This document shows, in pieces, positions 1-7,268 of a DNA stretch of 38,929 bases; position 1 is the first letter of the stretch; each line of letters starts with the position of its first letter. A program made the position numbers and the translations under genes. Location: contig NZ_JAIXYH010000085.1 in NCBI RefSeq assembly GCF_027490375.1, positions 1 to 38,929 on the forward strand. The letters run 5' to 3'. Origin of the DNA: Flavobacterium sp. GTDB taxonomy: Bacteria > Bacteroidota > Bacteroidia > Flavobacteriales > Flavobacteriaceae. The notes below the pieces were generated by a model. That model searched no databases and was not told where the DNA came from. It saw only the letters and a list, made by a program, of their open reading frames with translations.

Positions 1-112
1 CAATGCAAAAAAATGTTGCATAGCAGCGCTACGGAAGATTTTTTTAAAGCAGTTATGACTTAAAAACATTTTTTTATCGGACTGTTTTATAGATCTAATT
101 GGTATAACAGGC

Positions 113-151
113 AGATTTTCTTCGTGATACTGGAGTATCGCGAAAAAATCT
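113..151. other. Long imperfect hairpin near the window edge
   Basis: AGATTTT (113-119) pairs with AAAATCT (145-151), and GATAC (126-130) pairs with GTATC (135-139) around a four-base loop, with CG/CG pairs between them. No U-run follows on either strand, so it does not look like an intrinsic terminator. On the minus strand the frame through the hairpin stays open from about position 170 to the window edge, so it could be part of a truncated repeat or gene. I do not recognise it. The rest of 1-278 shows nothing else I can call. Confidence 0.5.
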
Positions 152-278
152 AACGAAGTAGGCAGCCGTTTATCTGTTTAGCGATGCAGTTGTTCATTTC
201 GATTGCTATTTAATTTCGCAATTTGCACATTTTAAGCGTTTTGATAATGATTTTTAATCGAACTCAGGTTTACAACAA

Positions 279-557
279 TCAACTTACTTCCGAACCATTA
301 TAAAAGACGTACTCTGGAGAAATATCGTAATTCCAAATACCTCCTGCAGTTCTTACAATATTTTTCCAATAAATTTCACCTAATTCGCCAACAGCAACTG
401 TATCAAATAGAACCTTATTTTTTAAACTAGCAACACCTTCCATGTGAAGATGTTTTTCGATAAGAGGAAGCACATTTAGCTTTCTCTTTATTCCAGTATC
501 AAATTCACAAATTAAAGAGTATTGATCTATTGCGACTATTCTTTTTACTTTTAGCAT
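279..557 (-). CDS. DUF2442 domain protein
   Basis: Small 92-aa protein that resembles the DUF2442 family: N-terminal MLKVKRIVAI, a central stretch ending in a predicted strand-rich fold, and the conserved feature of a small basic/acidic domain often encoded beside a DUF4160 gene. The pair is often listed as toxin-antitoxin-like, but no activity is shown by the sequence. I chose the ATG at 557 because the longer reading frame to 605 runs back into the DUF4160 remnant. The stop of that remnant (563-565) is five bases upstream of this ATG, as expected for a co-transcribed pair. Function is unknown; the family call comes from recognition of the sequence and was not tested by a search. Confidence 0.6.
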   Translation of the reverse strand: MLKVKRIVAIDQYSLICEFDTGIKRKLNVLPLIEKHLHMEGVASLKNKVLFDTVAVGELGEIYWKNIVRTAGGIWNYDISPEYVFYNGSEVS

Positions 558-562
558 GACGT

Positions 563-763
563 TTATTGTAAAGGTTTTACTTTGTGAAATGCTTTTGAAT
601 ACCACATCTCTAAGAGCTCATCTTTATGAATTTCGGCCCAAGCTTGCACTAATTTTAGTTTACCAACTGGAAAATCATCAATTTTAACCGACGGCTTTCC
701 CTAAAAATCCCAGTAAAAGGTCTTCAAATCAACAATTACCATATCAAAACTAATTGCAAACAT
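563..763 (-). pseudogene. DUF4160 remnant with internal stop
   Basis: Reading from an ATG at 763, the frame runs about 20 codons, meets an in-frame TAG at about 701-703, then continues open to a TAA at 563-565. The part after the stop (GKLKLVQAWAEIHKDELL...) matches the typical DUF4160 C-terminal half, where a helix with WAE and ELL residues is characteristic. The usual N-terminal half with its HVH-type motif is missing, so the gene is both truncated and interrupted. It sits two bases after the 57-aa gene and five bases before the DUF2442 gene, the usual order for this pair. A sequencing error at the stop would not restore the missing N-terminus. Confidence 0.55.
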
Positions 764-765
764 CC

Positions 766-939
766 TTACGCTGCTACAAAATACTTTTCCTCACCAAAAA
801 AAATACGACCAAGGTGATCACGAATCGCAATGACAATTCCTTTAAACGGATTTTGCTCTATATCAATCACTTCGCCCTCAGCCCAGAAATCTAAACCTGT
901 TAACTTTGGGTCAACCTTTGCAACATCTCCAATCTTCAT
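766..939 (-). CDS. 57-aa hypothetical protein
   Basis: ATG at 937-939, stop at 766-768, 57 codons. The product starts MKIGDVAKVDPKLTG and has an SH3/KOW-like pattern of short strands with conserved glycines (GEVIDIE, KGIVIAI, GRIFFGEE), which suggests a small beta-barrel. I have seen similar short proteins in Bacteroidota but cannot name a function. It is the first gene of a compact minus-strand set with the DUF4160 remnant and the DUF2442 gene, with only two bases to the next ATG. A TAnnTTTG-type promoter lies just upstream. Confidence 0.6.
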   Translation of the reverse strand: MKIGDVAKVDPKLTGLDFWAEGEVIDIEQNPFKGIVIAIRDHLGRIFFGEEKYFVAA

Positions 940-953
940 GGTAAATTTTTACA

Positions 954-961
954 CAAATTTA
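954..961 (-). promoter_or_regulatory. Putative TAnnTTTG promoter for the 57-aa/DUF2442 set
   Basis: The plus strand reads CAAATTTA, the complement of TAAATTTG, a full match to the Bacteroidota -7 consensus. It is 15 bases upstream of the ATG at 939. No clear -33 TTTG was found at the right spacing. Confidence 0.4.
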
Positions 962-1068
962 ATTAAATATCGCTTTCTGATAAACAGATACCGATAGATG
1001 TTTTTCGAAAAAATGAATAGAAAAAATCAAAAAACACGGATAATATTTATTGGCTAATCGAACTTTTG

Positions 1069-2022
1069 TTACTTAAAAAACGAGTCTACAAATTCAAATT
1101 TGTTGAATACTTGTAAGTCGTTTATGCCTTCGCCAACACCAATGTAACGCACCGGAATTTGAAATTGATCGGATATGCCAATAACCACGCCTCCTTTAGC
1201 CGTTCCGTCGAGTTTGGTAACCGCAAGCGAGGTAACTTCGGTAGCTGCGGTGAATTGTTTGGCTTGTTCGAAAGCGTTTTGTCCGGTTGAACCGTCGAGT
1301 ACGAGCATGACGTCGTGTGGCGCATCGGAAACTACTTTTTGCATCACGCGCTTTACTTTCGAAAGTTCGTTCATGAGGTTTACCTTATTGTGCAAACGCC
1401 CAGCGGTATCGATGATTACGACGTCGGCGTTTTGAGATACGGCAGATGTTAGCGTATCGAAAGCTACAGAAGCCGGATCGCTGCCCATATTTTGTTTGAC
1501 CAACGGCACTCCTACTCGATCGGCCCAAATTTGCAACTGATCTATGGCGGCTGCACGAAAAGTATCGGCCGCTCCGAGCACTACCGAATAGCCCGATGCT
1601 TTTAACTGCGACGCTAGTTTACCGATCGTGGTGGTTTTTCCGACACCGTTTACGCCCACAACCATAATGACGTACGGCTTTTTACCTGTTGGGATGCTAA
1701 AATCGGTTTCGTTGCCGGAGTTGGTTTCGGCAAGTAAGGCCGAAATTTCATCGCGAAGAATTTGGTTAAGTTCGGCGGTTCCGAGGTATTTATCGGCGGC
1801 CACGCGTTTTTCGATTCGTTCGATGATTTTGATTGTGGTATTTACACCAACATCCGAACTGATTAGGATTTCTTCGAGATTATCGAGCACCTCTTCGTCG
1901 ACCTTTGATTTTCCGGCAATTGCTTTGGTAAGCTTTCCGAAAAAGCTGGTTTTGGTTTTTTCGAGTCCTTTATCGAGTGTTTCTTTTTTCTCGGAAGAAA
2001 ATATTTTCTTGAAGAAATTCAT
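1069..2022 (-). CDS. ftsY: Signal recognition particle receptor FtsY
   Basis: SRP-type GTPase that receives the SRP-ribosome complex at the inner membrane and helps insert membrane proteins co-translationally. At 317 aa it is the short form with a minimal, basic-acidic N-terminus instead of the long A domain of E. coli. The N domain spans about 20-100 and the G domain 115-317. The G1 P-loop GVNGVGKT is at 123-130, the DTFRAAA motif at 153-159, G3 DTAGR at 205-209, G4 TKLD at 269-272, and the closing GVGEG near 296-300. Starting at the ATG at 2022 gives a normal N-terminus. It is the last gene of the conserved ribosomal protein block, separated from DUF4295 by a terminator and a structured element, so it probably has its own promoter or depends on readthrough. 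Confidence 0.97.
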   Translation of the reverse strand: MNFFKKIFSSEKKETLDKGLEKTKTSFFGKLTKAIAGKSKVDEEVLDNLEEILISSDVGVNTTIKIIERIEKRVAADKYLGTAELNQILRDEISALLAETNSGNETDFSIPTGKKPYVIMVVGVNGVGKTTTIGKLASQLKASGYSVVLGAADTFRAAAIDQLQIWADRVGVPLVKQNMGSDPASVAFDTLTSAVSQNADVVIIDTAGRLHNKVNLMNELSKVKRVMQKVVSDAPHDVMLVLDGSTGQNAFEQAKQFTAATEVTSLAVTKLDGTAKGGVVIGISDQFQIPVRYIGVGEGINDLQVFNKFEFVDSFFK

Positions 2023-2047
2023 GTGTGTACTATTTTGGTAACGATTG

Positions 2048-2134
2048 CCCTAGCCCCGATTGCAACGGAAATCCTTTTTTGCGGTTCGGCTTAAGCCGCA
2101 AAAAAGATTGGAGTGAAAAGCGGGAAAAAGCTTC
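2048..2134 (+). repeat. Structured intergenic element A
   Basis: Compact folded sequence. AGC (2052-2054) can pair with GCT (2130-2132), CCCG (2055-2058) with CGGG (2121-2124), and an inner arm pairs AATCCTTTTTTGCGG (2070-2084) with CCGCAAAAAAGATT (2096-2109). The core GAAAAGCGGGAA (2115-2126) recurs in element B at the other end of the window. It lies between the terminator of the rpmB-rpmG-DUF4295 operon and ftsY, on the strand opposite to both. From memory, similar sequences are scattered through flavobacterial genomes, but I could not check. It may be a dispersed repeat or a small structured RNA. The inner arm could also work as a bidirectional terminator. Confidence 0.55.
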
Positions 2135-2150
2135 TAAAAAACAAAGATAA

Positions 2151-2183
2151 ATAAAAAAGCCGCCTTCCATGAGAAAGCGGCTT
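2151..2183 (-). terminator. Intrinsic terminator of the rpmB-rpmG-DUF4295 operon
   Basis: AAGCCGC (2157-2163) pairs with GCGGCTT (2177-2183) over 7 bp. On the minus strand the stem is followed by a U-rich run (2151-2158). It lies 18 bases past the DUF4295 stop. Confidence 0.8.
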
Positions 2184-2201
2184 ATGCTGGTCAAGTTGTG
2201 A

Positions 2202-2354
2202 TTATTTCTTTTTCAAAAACTCGTCTACTTGCTCGGGAGTCATGATAGCCTCAACGAACACGTACGCTCCGGTTTTAGGAGATTTCACCATTTTGATAGC
2301 TTTTGACAATCTTTTTGATTGTGTTTGTAACGTTGCTACGGTTTTCTTTGCCAT
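2202..2354 (-). CDS. DUF4295 small basic protein, probable Bacteroidota ribosomal protein
   Basis: 50-aa lysine-rich protein (MAKKTVATLQ... ending EQVDEFLKKK), identical in layout to the DUF4295 family found only in Bacteroidota directly after rpmB and rpmG. The ATG is at 2352-2354 and the stop at 2202-2204. The highly basic composition and operon position point to a ribosome-associated role. I recall that a structure of the Flavobacterium ribosome described an extra large-subunit protein (bL38) encoded at this locus, but that identification is from memory. It is 12 bases downstream of rpmG and followed by the operon terminator. Confidence 0.9.
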   Translation of the reverse strand: MAKKTVATLQTQSKRLSKAIKMVKSPKTGAYVFVEAIMTPEQVDEFLKKK

Positions 2355-2366
2355 GAGTTCCTAAAA

Positions 2367-2549
2367 TTACTTGATTTCTTTGTGAACAGTTACGCGCTTC
2401 AAGATCGGGTTGAATTTTTTAATCTCCATACGATCGGGCGTGTTCTTTTTGTTTTTTGTTGTGATATAACGAGATGTACCTGGAACACCAGATGTCTTGT
2501 GCTCTGTACACTCTAAAATTACCTGAATTCTGTTACCTTTCTTTGCCAT
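2367..2549 (-). CDS. rpmG: 50S ribosomal protein bL33
   Basis: 60-aa large-subunit ribosomal protein that binds near the E site. The sequence has the typical pattern [18 protein letters not shown] followed by [13 protein letters not shown] and ends in VHKEIK. It lacks the paired CxxC zinc ribbons: only one cysteine (position 14) is visible, so it is the zinc-independent (C-minus) form. It follows rpmB by 18 bases and precedes DUF4295, an arrangement typical of Bacteroidota. Confidence 0.97.
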   Translation of the reverse strand: MAKKGNRIQVILECTEHKTSGVPGTSRYITTKNKKNTPDRMEIKKFNPILKRVTVHKEIK

Positions 2550-2567
2550 TGTGCGTATTTTTTAGGA

Positions 2568-2804
2568 TTAACCGATAAAACCGTCTTTCTGAGCTTGCTT
2601 CACAACAGCCTCGAAACCTTTCTTGTTGATGGTTTTGATGGTAGAAGCGGCAACACGCAGCGTAATCCAACGTCCTTCTTCTACAGAATAGAAACGTTTC
2701 TTAATCAAGTTAACCGAAAATTTTCTTTTCGTCTTGTTCATCGCATGCGATACGTTGTTACCAACCATCGCTCTTTTACCTGTTAAGTCACAAACTCTTG
2801 ACAT
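2568..2804 (-). CDS. rpmB: 50S ribosomal protein bL28
   Basis: 78-aa large-subunit ribosomal protein. The start [21 protein letters not shown] is the classic bL28 N-terminus, so I chose the ATG at 2802-2804 over the upstream one at 2831, which would add nine residues not found in the family. The typical basic middle (TKRKF) and the C-terminal [12 protein letters not shown] segment are present. It is the first gene of the rpmB-rpmG-DUF4295 operon, preceded by a good Bacteroidota promoter. Confidence 0.97.
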   Translation of the reverse strand: MSRVCDLTGKRAMVGNNVSHAMNKTKRKFSVNLIKKRFYSVEEGRWITLRVAASTIKTINKKGFEAVVKQAQKDGFIG

Positions 2805-2841
2805 TATCGTAATCTTTAATTCGTTATTCAAATTGAGCGTG

Positions 2842-2872
2842 CAAAGTAAGTGAAAAGAAACCTTACAGCAAA
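2842..2872 (-). promoter_or_regulatory. Promoter of the rpmB operon
   Basis: On the minus strand a TTTG (2869-2872) is followed after 19 bases by TTACTTTG (2842-2849), a 7 of 8 match to TAnnTTTG. Transcription would start near 2835, about 30 bases before the rpmB ATG. Confidence 0.55.
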
Positions 2873-2879
2873 ATTATAA

Positions 2880-4130
2880 TTACAAAAATTTTAAAATTTC
2901 TTTTTGCAGTAATTCGAGTGCTTTTGCGACCGCTCTATCGATGACTTTTTCGCGCGGTTGCCCGAAGTCGAACTCGAATGCTTCTACTCGATTTGGTGTG
3001 GCCAGACCGATAAAAACCTTACCTACAGGCTGCCGTTCGTCGCCGGCGCTCGGGCCTGCATTTCCGGTAGTTGCCAATGCAAAATCGGTTCCGAATTTAG
3101 CCTGAACTGCCTTTGCCATTTGCTTCGCTGTTTCGGCACTTACGACACCAAATTCACTTAAGGATTGTTTTGAAATGCCTAGCAATTCGGTTTTCGATTC
3201 CGTGCGATACGTAACCATACTTCCGTAAAAGTACTGCGATGCACCTGCAACACTACTGAGAACTTGTGCGATTTTTCCGCCGGTGCAGCTTTCTGCCGTT
3301 GCTATGGTTCGCTTGGCTTGAGTTAATTTACGACCTACAACTACTTCGATCGAATCGGTTTCTTCGGTACCTACGATGATATCGCCAATAATTTCTTGTA
3401 ATAAGTCGACTTGCGTTTTCACGGCATCTTTCAGCAGTTGTTCGTTGTTGCCGCGCGCTGTGAGTCGTAAACGCACACGACCGGGACTCGGCAAATACGC
3501 TAATTTAACGAATTCGGGTAAGGCATCTTCCCAGTGCGCGATGCGTTCGGCAATGAGGCTTTCCCCTTGCCCGTAGGTCATAATTGTTTGGTGCACGATA
3601 AACGGACGGTCGTATTTTTCAACCAAAAGCGGGATAAGGCGGTCTTTAACGAGGTGTTTCATTTCGTAGGGAACGCCAGGAAGCGACACAAAAACGGTAT
3701 TTTCTTTTTGCAACCACATGCCGGGAGCAGTTCCGTAGTCGTTGAACAAAATAGTTGCTTGCGTAGGCACCAAAGCCTGATCTTTATTGAGTTGCGAAAG
3801 CGGTCGGTTGAAATACTTTTCCAACATCTGACGCACGTGTTCTAAAACGGCCGTGTTTTCAACGAGCGTATCGTTAAAATATTCGGCGATGGTTTTTTTG
3901 GTGATATCGTCTTTTGTTGGACCTAAACCGCCGGTTATTACTACTAAATCGAAATGATTCTGCAGTTCTTGAAAGGTGGCAAGAATGTGCTGACGGTCGT
4001 CGGAAATGGAACGCATTTCTAAGGTTGCGATGCCAATTTTATCGAGTTCTTTTGCGATAAACGAAGAGTTGGTATCGACAATTTGTCCGATGAGAATTTC
4101 GTCGCCAATAGTCAGAATTGCTGCTTTCAT
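2880..4130 (-). CDS. cinA: CinA family protein (NMN amidohydrolase / competence-damage protein)
   Basis: 416-aa two-domain protein of normal length for the family. The N-terminal MoaB/MoeA-like domain (about 1-170) starts [16 protein letters not shown] and contains [17 protein letters not shown]. The C-terminal CinA domain (about 255-410) has the AESCTGG motif and TGNAGP, typical of nicotinamide mononucleotide deamidases that take part in pyridine nucleotide salvage. The N-terminal domain of homologues has ADP-ribose pyrophosphatase activity. It lies between the Hpt protein and rpmB; the 75-base gap to rpmB holds the promoter of the ribosomal operon. The exact enzyme activity of this copy is inferred from the family. 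Confidence 0.94.
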   Translation of the reverse strand: MKAAILTIGDEILIGQIVDTNSSFIAKELDKIGIATLEMRSISDDRQHILATFQELQNHFDLVVITGGLGPTKDDITKKTIAEYFNDTLVENTAVLEHVRQMLEKYFNRPLSQLNKDQALVPTQATILFNDYGTAPGMWLQKENTVFVSLPGVPYEMKHLVKDRLIPLLVEKYDRPFIVHQTIMTYGQGESLIAERIAHWEDALPEFVKLAYLPSPGRVRLRLTARGNNEQLLKDAVKTQVDLLQEIIGDIIVGTEETDSIEVVVGRKLTQAKRTIATAESCTGGKIAQVLSSVAGASQYFYGSMVTYRTESKTELLGISKQSLSEFGVVSAETAKQMAKAVQAKFGTDFALATTGNAGPSAGDERQPVGKVFIGLATPNRVEAFEFDFGQPREKVIDRAVAKALELLQKEILKFL

Positions 4131-4146
4131 TAGTTTTATATTTTGC

Positions 4147-4491
4147 TTATAGCGAAAAGTCTTTCATGATTTCGCGAACGGCCTTATCTACACGTACGGA
4201 TAAATCTTTGAAGGTGTCTTTAATCTCTCTGCGTTTGCCTTTTCGTTTGGCCCAGGCTTCGATGAGTTTCACTTCTTCGTAGGCGTTATCCATTCCGAGC
4301 AAATCGAGTGTTGGCTTGATTTTATGAGCTGCGGCGTGCGCTTGATCGTACTTTTTCGTTTCGATTCCTGTTTTCACGAGTTCCATTTCTTGTGGAACTT
4401 CGGTTACGAAAAGTGTGGCAATTTGCTTGGCGAACTCATCGTCGTTTTCAGAAATTGCATAAACTTTTGCTAGGTTATAGTGTAGTGCCAT
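4147..4491 (-). CDS. Hpt-domain phosphotransfer protein
   Basis: 114-aa all-helical protein made of a single histidine phosphotransfer domain. The motif [12 protein letters not shown] places the likely phosphorylated histidine at 56. The family pattern is HxLKG, and the proline in place of the glycine is what I expect in Bacteroidota members. Such proteins relay phosphate between hybrid kinases and response regulators, but no partner is encoded nearby apart from LytTR systems, which normally do not need one. Its ATG overlaps the stop of the upstream hydrolase gene by one base, so the two are translated from one message. cinA follows 16 bases later. Confidence 0.85.
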   Translation of the reverse strand: MALHYNLAKVYAISENDDEFAKQIATLFVTEVPQEMELVKTGIETKKYDQAHAAAHKIKPTLDLLGMDNAYEEVKLIEAWAKRKGKRREIKDTFKDLSVRVDKAVREIMKDFSL

Positions 4492-5102
4492 TATTTAATT
4501 TGTAATCGAAATAGTTTTTGGTTTTCAAGATAGCCTTCTAGAACGTCGTTTTCTTCGACTTTACCTACGCCGGCTGGAGTTCCGGTGAAGATAAGATCGC
4601 CTATTTTTAAGGTAAAGAACGTAGAAATGTAGGCAATTAAATCATCTATTTTTGTTAGCATTAACGCCGAATTTCCGACTTGAACGCTTTGGTTGTTTTT
4701 TCGAAGTTCGAAGTTAAGATTTTCAAGCGAATCGAAGTTGCTGACAGGCAGAAAATTACCGACAAGTGCAGAGCCGTCGAAAGCTTTGGCTTTTTCCCAA
4801 GGAAGTCCTTTATCTTTAAGTTTTTGTTGTAGATCACGCGCTGTAAAGTCGATGCCAACTGTAATTTCGTTGTAGTATTTCGATGCAAATTGCGGTTCGA
4901 TGTACTTTCCAACTTTATTGATTTTGACCACTAGTTCTATTTCATGATGAATTTCGGATGAAAACGCTGGAATCACAAACGGATGTTGTTTGAGAATGAG
5001 GGCACTGTCGGGCTTCAAAAACAAAACGGGATCGGTAGGTGTCTCGTTTTTAAGCTCGGCAATGTGATCGGCGTAATTTCTTCCTACGCAAATAATCTTC
5101 AT
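4491..5102 (-). CDS. Fumarylacetoacetate hydrolase family protein (acylpyruvase type)
   Basis: 203-aa metal-dependent C-C bond hydrolase of the FAH family, similar in size to YcgM/FAHD1 acylpyruvate hydrolases. It starts MKIICVGRNYADHIAEL; the ATG at 5100-5102 is chosen because this is the conserved N-terminus and the longer frame adds only 11 unrelated residues. Metal-binding acidic residues are seen in HHEIELVV, and the substrate loop in GTPAGVG near the C-terminus. Probable substrates are acylpyruvates or oxaloacetate. The position before the Hpt gene with a one-base overlap fits an operon with Hpt and cinA, a common order in this group. Confidence 0.9.
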   Translation of the reverse strand: MKIICVGRNYADHIAELKNETPTDPVLFLKPDSALILKQHPFVIPAFSSEIHHEIELVVKINKVGKYIEPQFASKYYNEITVGIDFTARDLQQKLKDKGLPWEKAKAFDGSALVGNFLPVSNFDSLENLNFELRKNNQSVQVGNSALMLTKIDDLIAYISTFFTLKIGDLIFTGTPAGVGKVEENDVLEGYLENQKLFRLQIK

Positions 5103-5227
5103 ATGAGTTAGCATTAGCGATTGCCAAAAATGCACAAATTTTAGTTACGAATACTCAAAAAAGCGCATTGATTTAGTTCGAAGAAATCACTATTTTTACA
5201 CTTTACGCCTTTCAAATTGTATCCGCC

Positions 5228-5749
5228 ATGTTCGAAATTTTAACCTCGCAATTTCTGAGTATAGCTACAGGACTTATTTCCTCATATTTGTTTTTAATTT
5301 ACTTTCTTAGAAAAAAACGCGCTCAAATTAGTATATCGCCGCATATCAGTAAAAGGGAGTTAGATGGTCAAATCAACTACTTTTTTAAATTCGTTAATAA
5401 AACTCGTGCCGAAATTTTTGATGTTCGTGTTGAACCTACTTTTTACAAACAAGTAGGAGGAATCGGCGGTCTTAATATTCAAGGAAAGGACATTAAATTA
5501 GTACAGGACTTTATATCGTACATTCCCGAAGGGAAATCCGCAGACCCGAATAGCTTGCATGCTTGGCGTGTTCGAACTACGCAAGATTTGGAAGAAGAAT
5601 GGCAAGATGAATCCACATATATTCGTCTTACTATTATTGCTAAACACTCCTTATCTGGTTTTAGCAGTATATTTGTTCAAGAATTTCACTCAAAAGCATC
5701 AATTACATCGAAGCAATTCGTAACGGGCGATAGTTTAGAGGTTAGATAA
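5228..5749 (+). CDS. Membrane-anchored protein of unknown function
   Basis: 173 aa. A single hydrophobic segment at about 10-28 (LSIATGLISSYLFLIYFL) is followed by RKKR, so the protein probably has its N-terminus out or signal-anchored and the rest of the chain in the cytoplasm. The remainder is predicted to be a strand-rich domain with a conserved-looking SISPHISK segment and several aromatic residues. No motif that I recognise. It is on the plus strand between two minus-strand genes that are usually neighbours, so it looks like an insertion into the conserved block. A small-RNA-like unit and terminator follow it. Confidence 0.75.
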   Translation: MFEILTSQFLSIATGLISSYLFLIYFLRKKRAQISISPHISKRELDGQINYFFKFVNKTRAEIFDVRVEPTFYKQVGGIGGLNIQGKDIKLVQDFISYIPEGKSADPNSLHAWRVRTTQDLEEEWQDESTYIRLTIIAKHSLSGFSSIFVQEFHSKASITSKQFVTGDSLEVR

Positions 5750-5788
5750 TTTTTTTTGCGATAATGATTTAAGACCAAAAGAAAATCG

Positions 5789-5926
5789 TAAATTTGTGTT
5801 ATTCGTAATATAATTCTCATGAGAAACGACGTAATTGCTGGGTAGTATAAATCTCAGCCAAAATAGCTGGCAATATTAAAAACCAAGAATAAATTCCACG
5901 CTGTGCTGCTACGCACGGCTTTTTTT
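5789..5926 (+). ncRNA. Candidate small RNA with promoter and terminator
   Basis: A full-match TAnnTTTG element (TAAATTTG, 5789-5796) would start transcription near 5803. The transcript would end at the strong terminator at 5900-5926, giving about 120 nucleotides. Inside are further short stems, a palindrome TTCTCATGAGAA (5814-5825) and a CAGC/GCTG hairpin. There is only an eight-codon reading frame. The alternative is that the terminator simply ends the 5228-5749 transcript. No -33 element at good spacing was found. Confidence 0.3.
5900..5926 (+). terminator. Strong intrinsic terminator
   Basis: GCTGTGC (5900-5906) pairs with GCACGGC (5913-5919) around a six-base loop, followed directly by seven Ts (5920-5926). 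The T-run overlaps the stop codon of the convergent exonuclease gene. It serves the plus-strand gene at 5228-5749 or a small RNA. Confidence 0.85.
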
Positions 5927-6698
5927 ATGATTTTGTATTCAGTTTTCTCAACTTAATTGCCGTTAATACTTTTTTCGTATAGAGCGGGAAATCGGCGTTT
6001 TGAATCCAGCTAAAGTAGCCTGGTTCCGATTCGAGAATGCGTGTCACTTTTGCTCCCTTATGTTTTCCGAAGGTAAAAATCTCATCTCCGTCGTTATCGT
6101 AGGCAATCATTCCTGCAAAATCAGCGATTTTCTTTCTAGTTGAAAATTCAGATAAACCTTTAGTGTCGTGAGCTAAATTCGGATAACGTTCAATTTGTGC
6201 GAGTAAAATCTCGTAGGTCGCATTTGTGTCGGCTGCCGCTGAATGCGCGTTTTCCAGATTTTTCCCACAATAAAATTTATAGGCGGCGCTAAGAGTACGT
6301 TCTTCCATTTTGTGGAAAATGGTTTGAATATCAACGGATACGCGATTGCCCATGTCGAAATCGACACCTGCACGGAGCAATTCTTCTGCGAGAAGCGGAA
6401 TATCAAATCGATCGGAGTTGAATCCGGCTAAATCGGCATCCTTTATCATTTGATGTATTTGTGGAGCCAGTTGTGCAAAAGTAGGCTCGTTGGCTACCTG
6501 CTCGTTACTAATTCCATGTACTGCTGTACACACTGCGGGAATCGGAATTGTTGGATTAACCAGCCATGTTTTCGACTCTTTGTTTCCGTTTGGAAAAACT
6601 TTTAGTATGGAAATTTCTACGATACGATCGCGTGCGATATCAGTTCCTGTTGTTTCTAAATCGAAAAAGCAAATGGGTCGGTGTAAAGAAAGTGGCAT
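5925..6698 (-). CDS. DnaQ-type 3'-5' exonuclease with a C-terminal DUF3820-like domain
   Basis: 257-aa DEDDh exonuclease. Exo I is FDLETTGT with D13 and E15, Exo II is in GFNSDRFDIPLL (D96/D99), and Exo III is AHSAAADTNATY with H152 and D157. The fold ends near 175. Residues about 190-250 form a second domain (FTFGKHKG, PGYFSWI) like the small DUF3820 domain seen in DNA-processing proteins of Bacteroidota. The protein may work as a proofreading-type nuclease or in DNA or RNA turnover; it is not a full DNA polymerase III epsilon subunit because it lacks the polymerase-binding tail of that protein. It shares a 3' end region with the plus-strand terminator. Confidence 0.9.
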   Translation of the reverse strand: MPLSLHRPICFFDLETTGTDIARDRIVEISILKVFPNGNKESKTWLVNPTIPIPAVCTAVHGISNEQVANEPTFAQLAPQIHQMIKDADLAGFNSDRFDIPLLAEELLRAGVDFDMGNRVSVDIQTIFHKMEERTLSAAYKFYCGKNLENAHSAAADTNATYEILLAQIERYPNLAHDTKGLSEFSTRKKIADFAGMIAYDNDGDEIFTFGKHKGAKVTRILESEPGYFSWIQNADFPLYTKKVLTAIKLRKLNTKS

Positions 6699-6716
6699 AG
6701 ATTGAGTTTGAGCTTA

Positions 6717-6724
6717 CAAAGCTA
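6717..6724 (-). promoter_or_regulatory. Putative promoter of the exonuclease gene
   Basis: CAAAGCTA on the plus strand is the complement of TAGCTTTG, a full match to TAnnTTTG. It lies 18 bases before the ATG at 6698. A weak -33 element (CTG) is about 18 bases further up. Confidence 0.4.
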
Positions 6725-6871
6725 CGATTCTAGGATTAATTACAGTTAGAAATGTTTAAGAACCAATTCCAAGTCTTATCTGTCCGTTTAAAGTTAAATA
6801 TTGGCTGTTTCGACTCAAATCCAAACGATTAGCTTTATTCATCTGGAGATCTTTGTTTTAAAATTAACACT

Positions 6872-7264
6872 ATGAAAACAAGAGGAGGAAAGATTATGAG
6901 CATCCAAATAGTTCTGCTTCTATTTTACTTGACTTCGTTCGGACAAGATGAAAATGCATTGGTTGGCAAATGGAAAAACGAGACCGATGCAAGTAAAACT
7001 TCGGAGTTTTTCAAAGCAGCAGACGGCTTATATTATGGAAAGATTGCCACAGACGCCAGTGAACCTAGTGGGGTTGGAAAGATAGTTATGAAAAAACTAA
7101 AATACGATCCAAAAGAAAAAAACTTCAAAGGAATTATGGCGCCTCCCGACAAAAAAATAGAATTGGATGTAACGATAACTTTCATTACCGCAGACAAAAT
7201 TAAGGTAGTAGGTAAAAAGTTACTGTTTAGTAAAGTATTCTATTTCAGTAAAATAAAAAAATAG
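6872..7264 (+). CDS. DUF2147 family secreted protein
   Basis: 130 aa. After a short basic start comes a hydrophobic signal-like segment (IQIVLLLFYLTSFGQ), then a DUF2147-type domain: GKWKNETD, a GLYYGKI strand, and VMKKLKYDPKEKNFKG. Such proteins are small lipocalin-like exported proteins with no established activity. Two starts are possible: the ATG at 6872, which gives a basic n-region for the signal peptide, or the ATG at 6896, which has a purine-rich AGGAGG seven bases upstream. I keep the first one with doubt. The gene is four bases before the TolC-like gene and looks like the first member of the exporter operon. Confidence 0.8.
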   Translation: MKTRGGKIMSIQIVLLLFYLTSFGQDENALVGKWKNETDASKTSEFFKAADGLYYGKIATDASEPSGVGKIVMKKLKYDPKEKNFKGIMAPPDKKIELDVTITFITADKIKVVGKKLLFSKVFYFSKIKK

Positions 7265-7268
7265 TCCT

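Noticed and set aside
1628..2041. 137-aa plus-strand frame opposite ftsY
   Set aside because: It is Ser-rich and reads antisense to conserved ftsY codons, so it is a shadow.
2041..2110. A tRNA-like fold near element A
   Set aside because: The GGTTC-like piece in 2082-2087 is part of a hairpin loop, and no acceptor stem, anticodon arm or CCA end can be formed.
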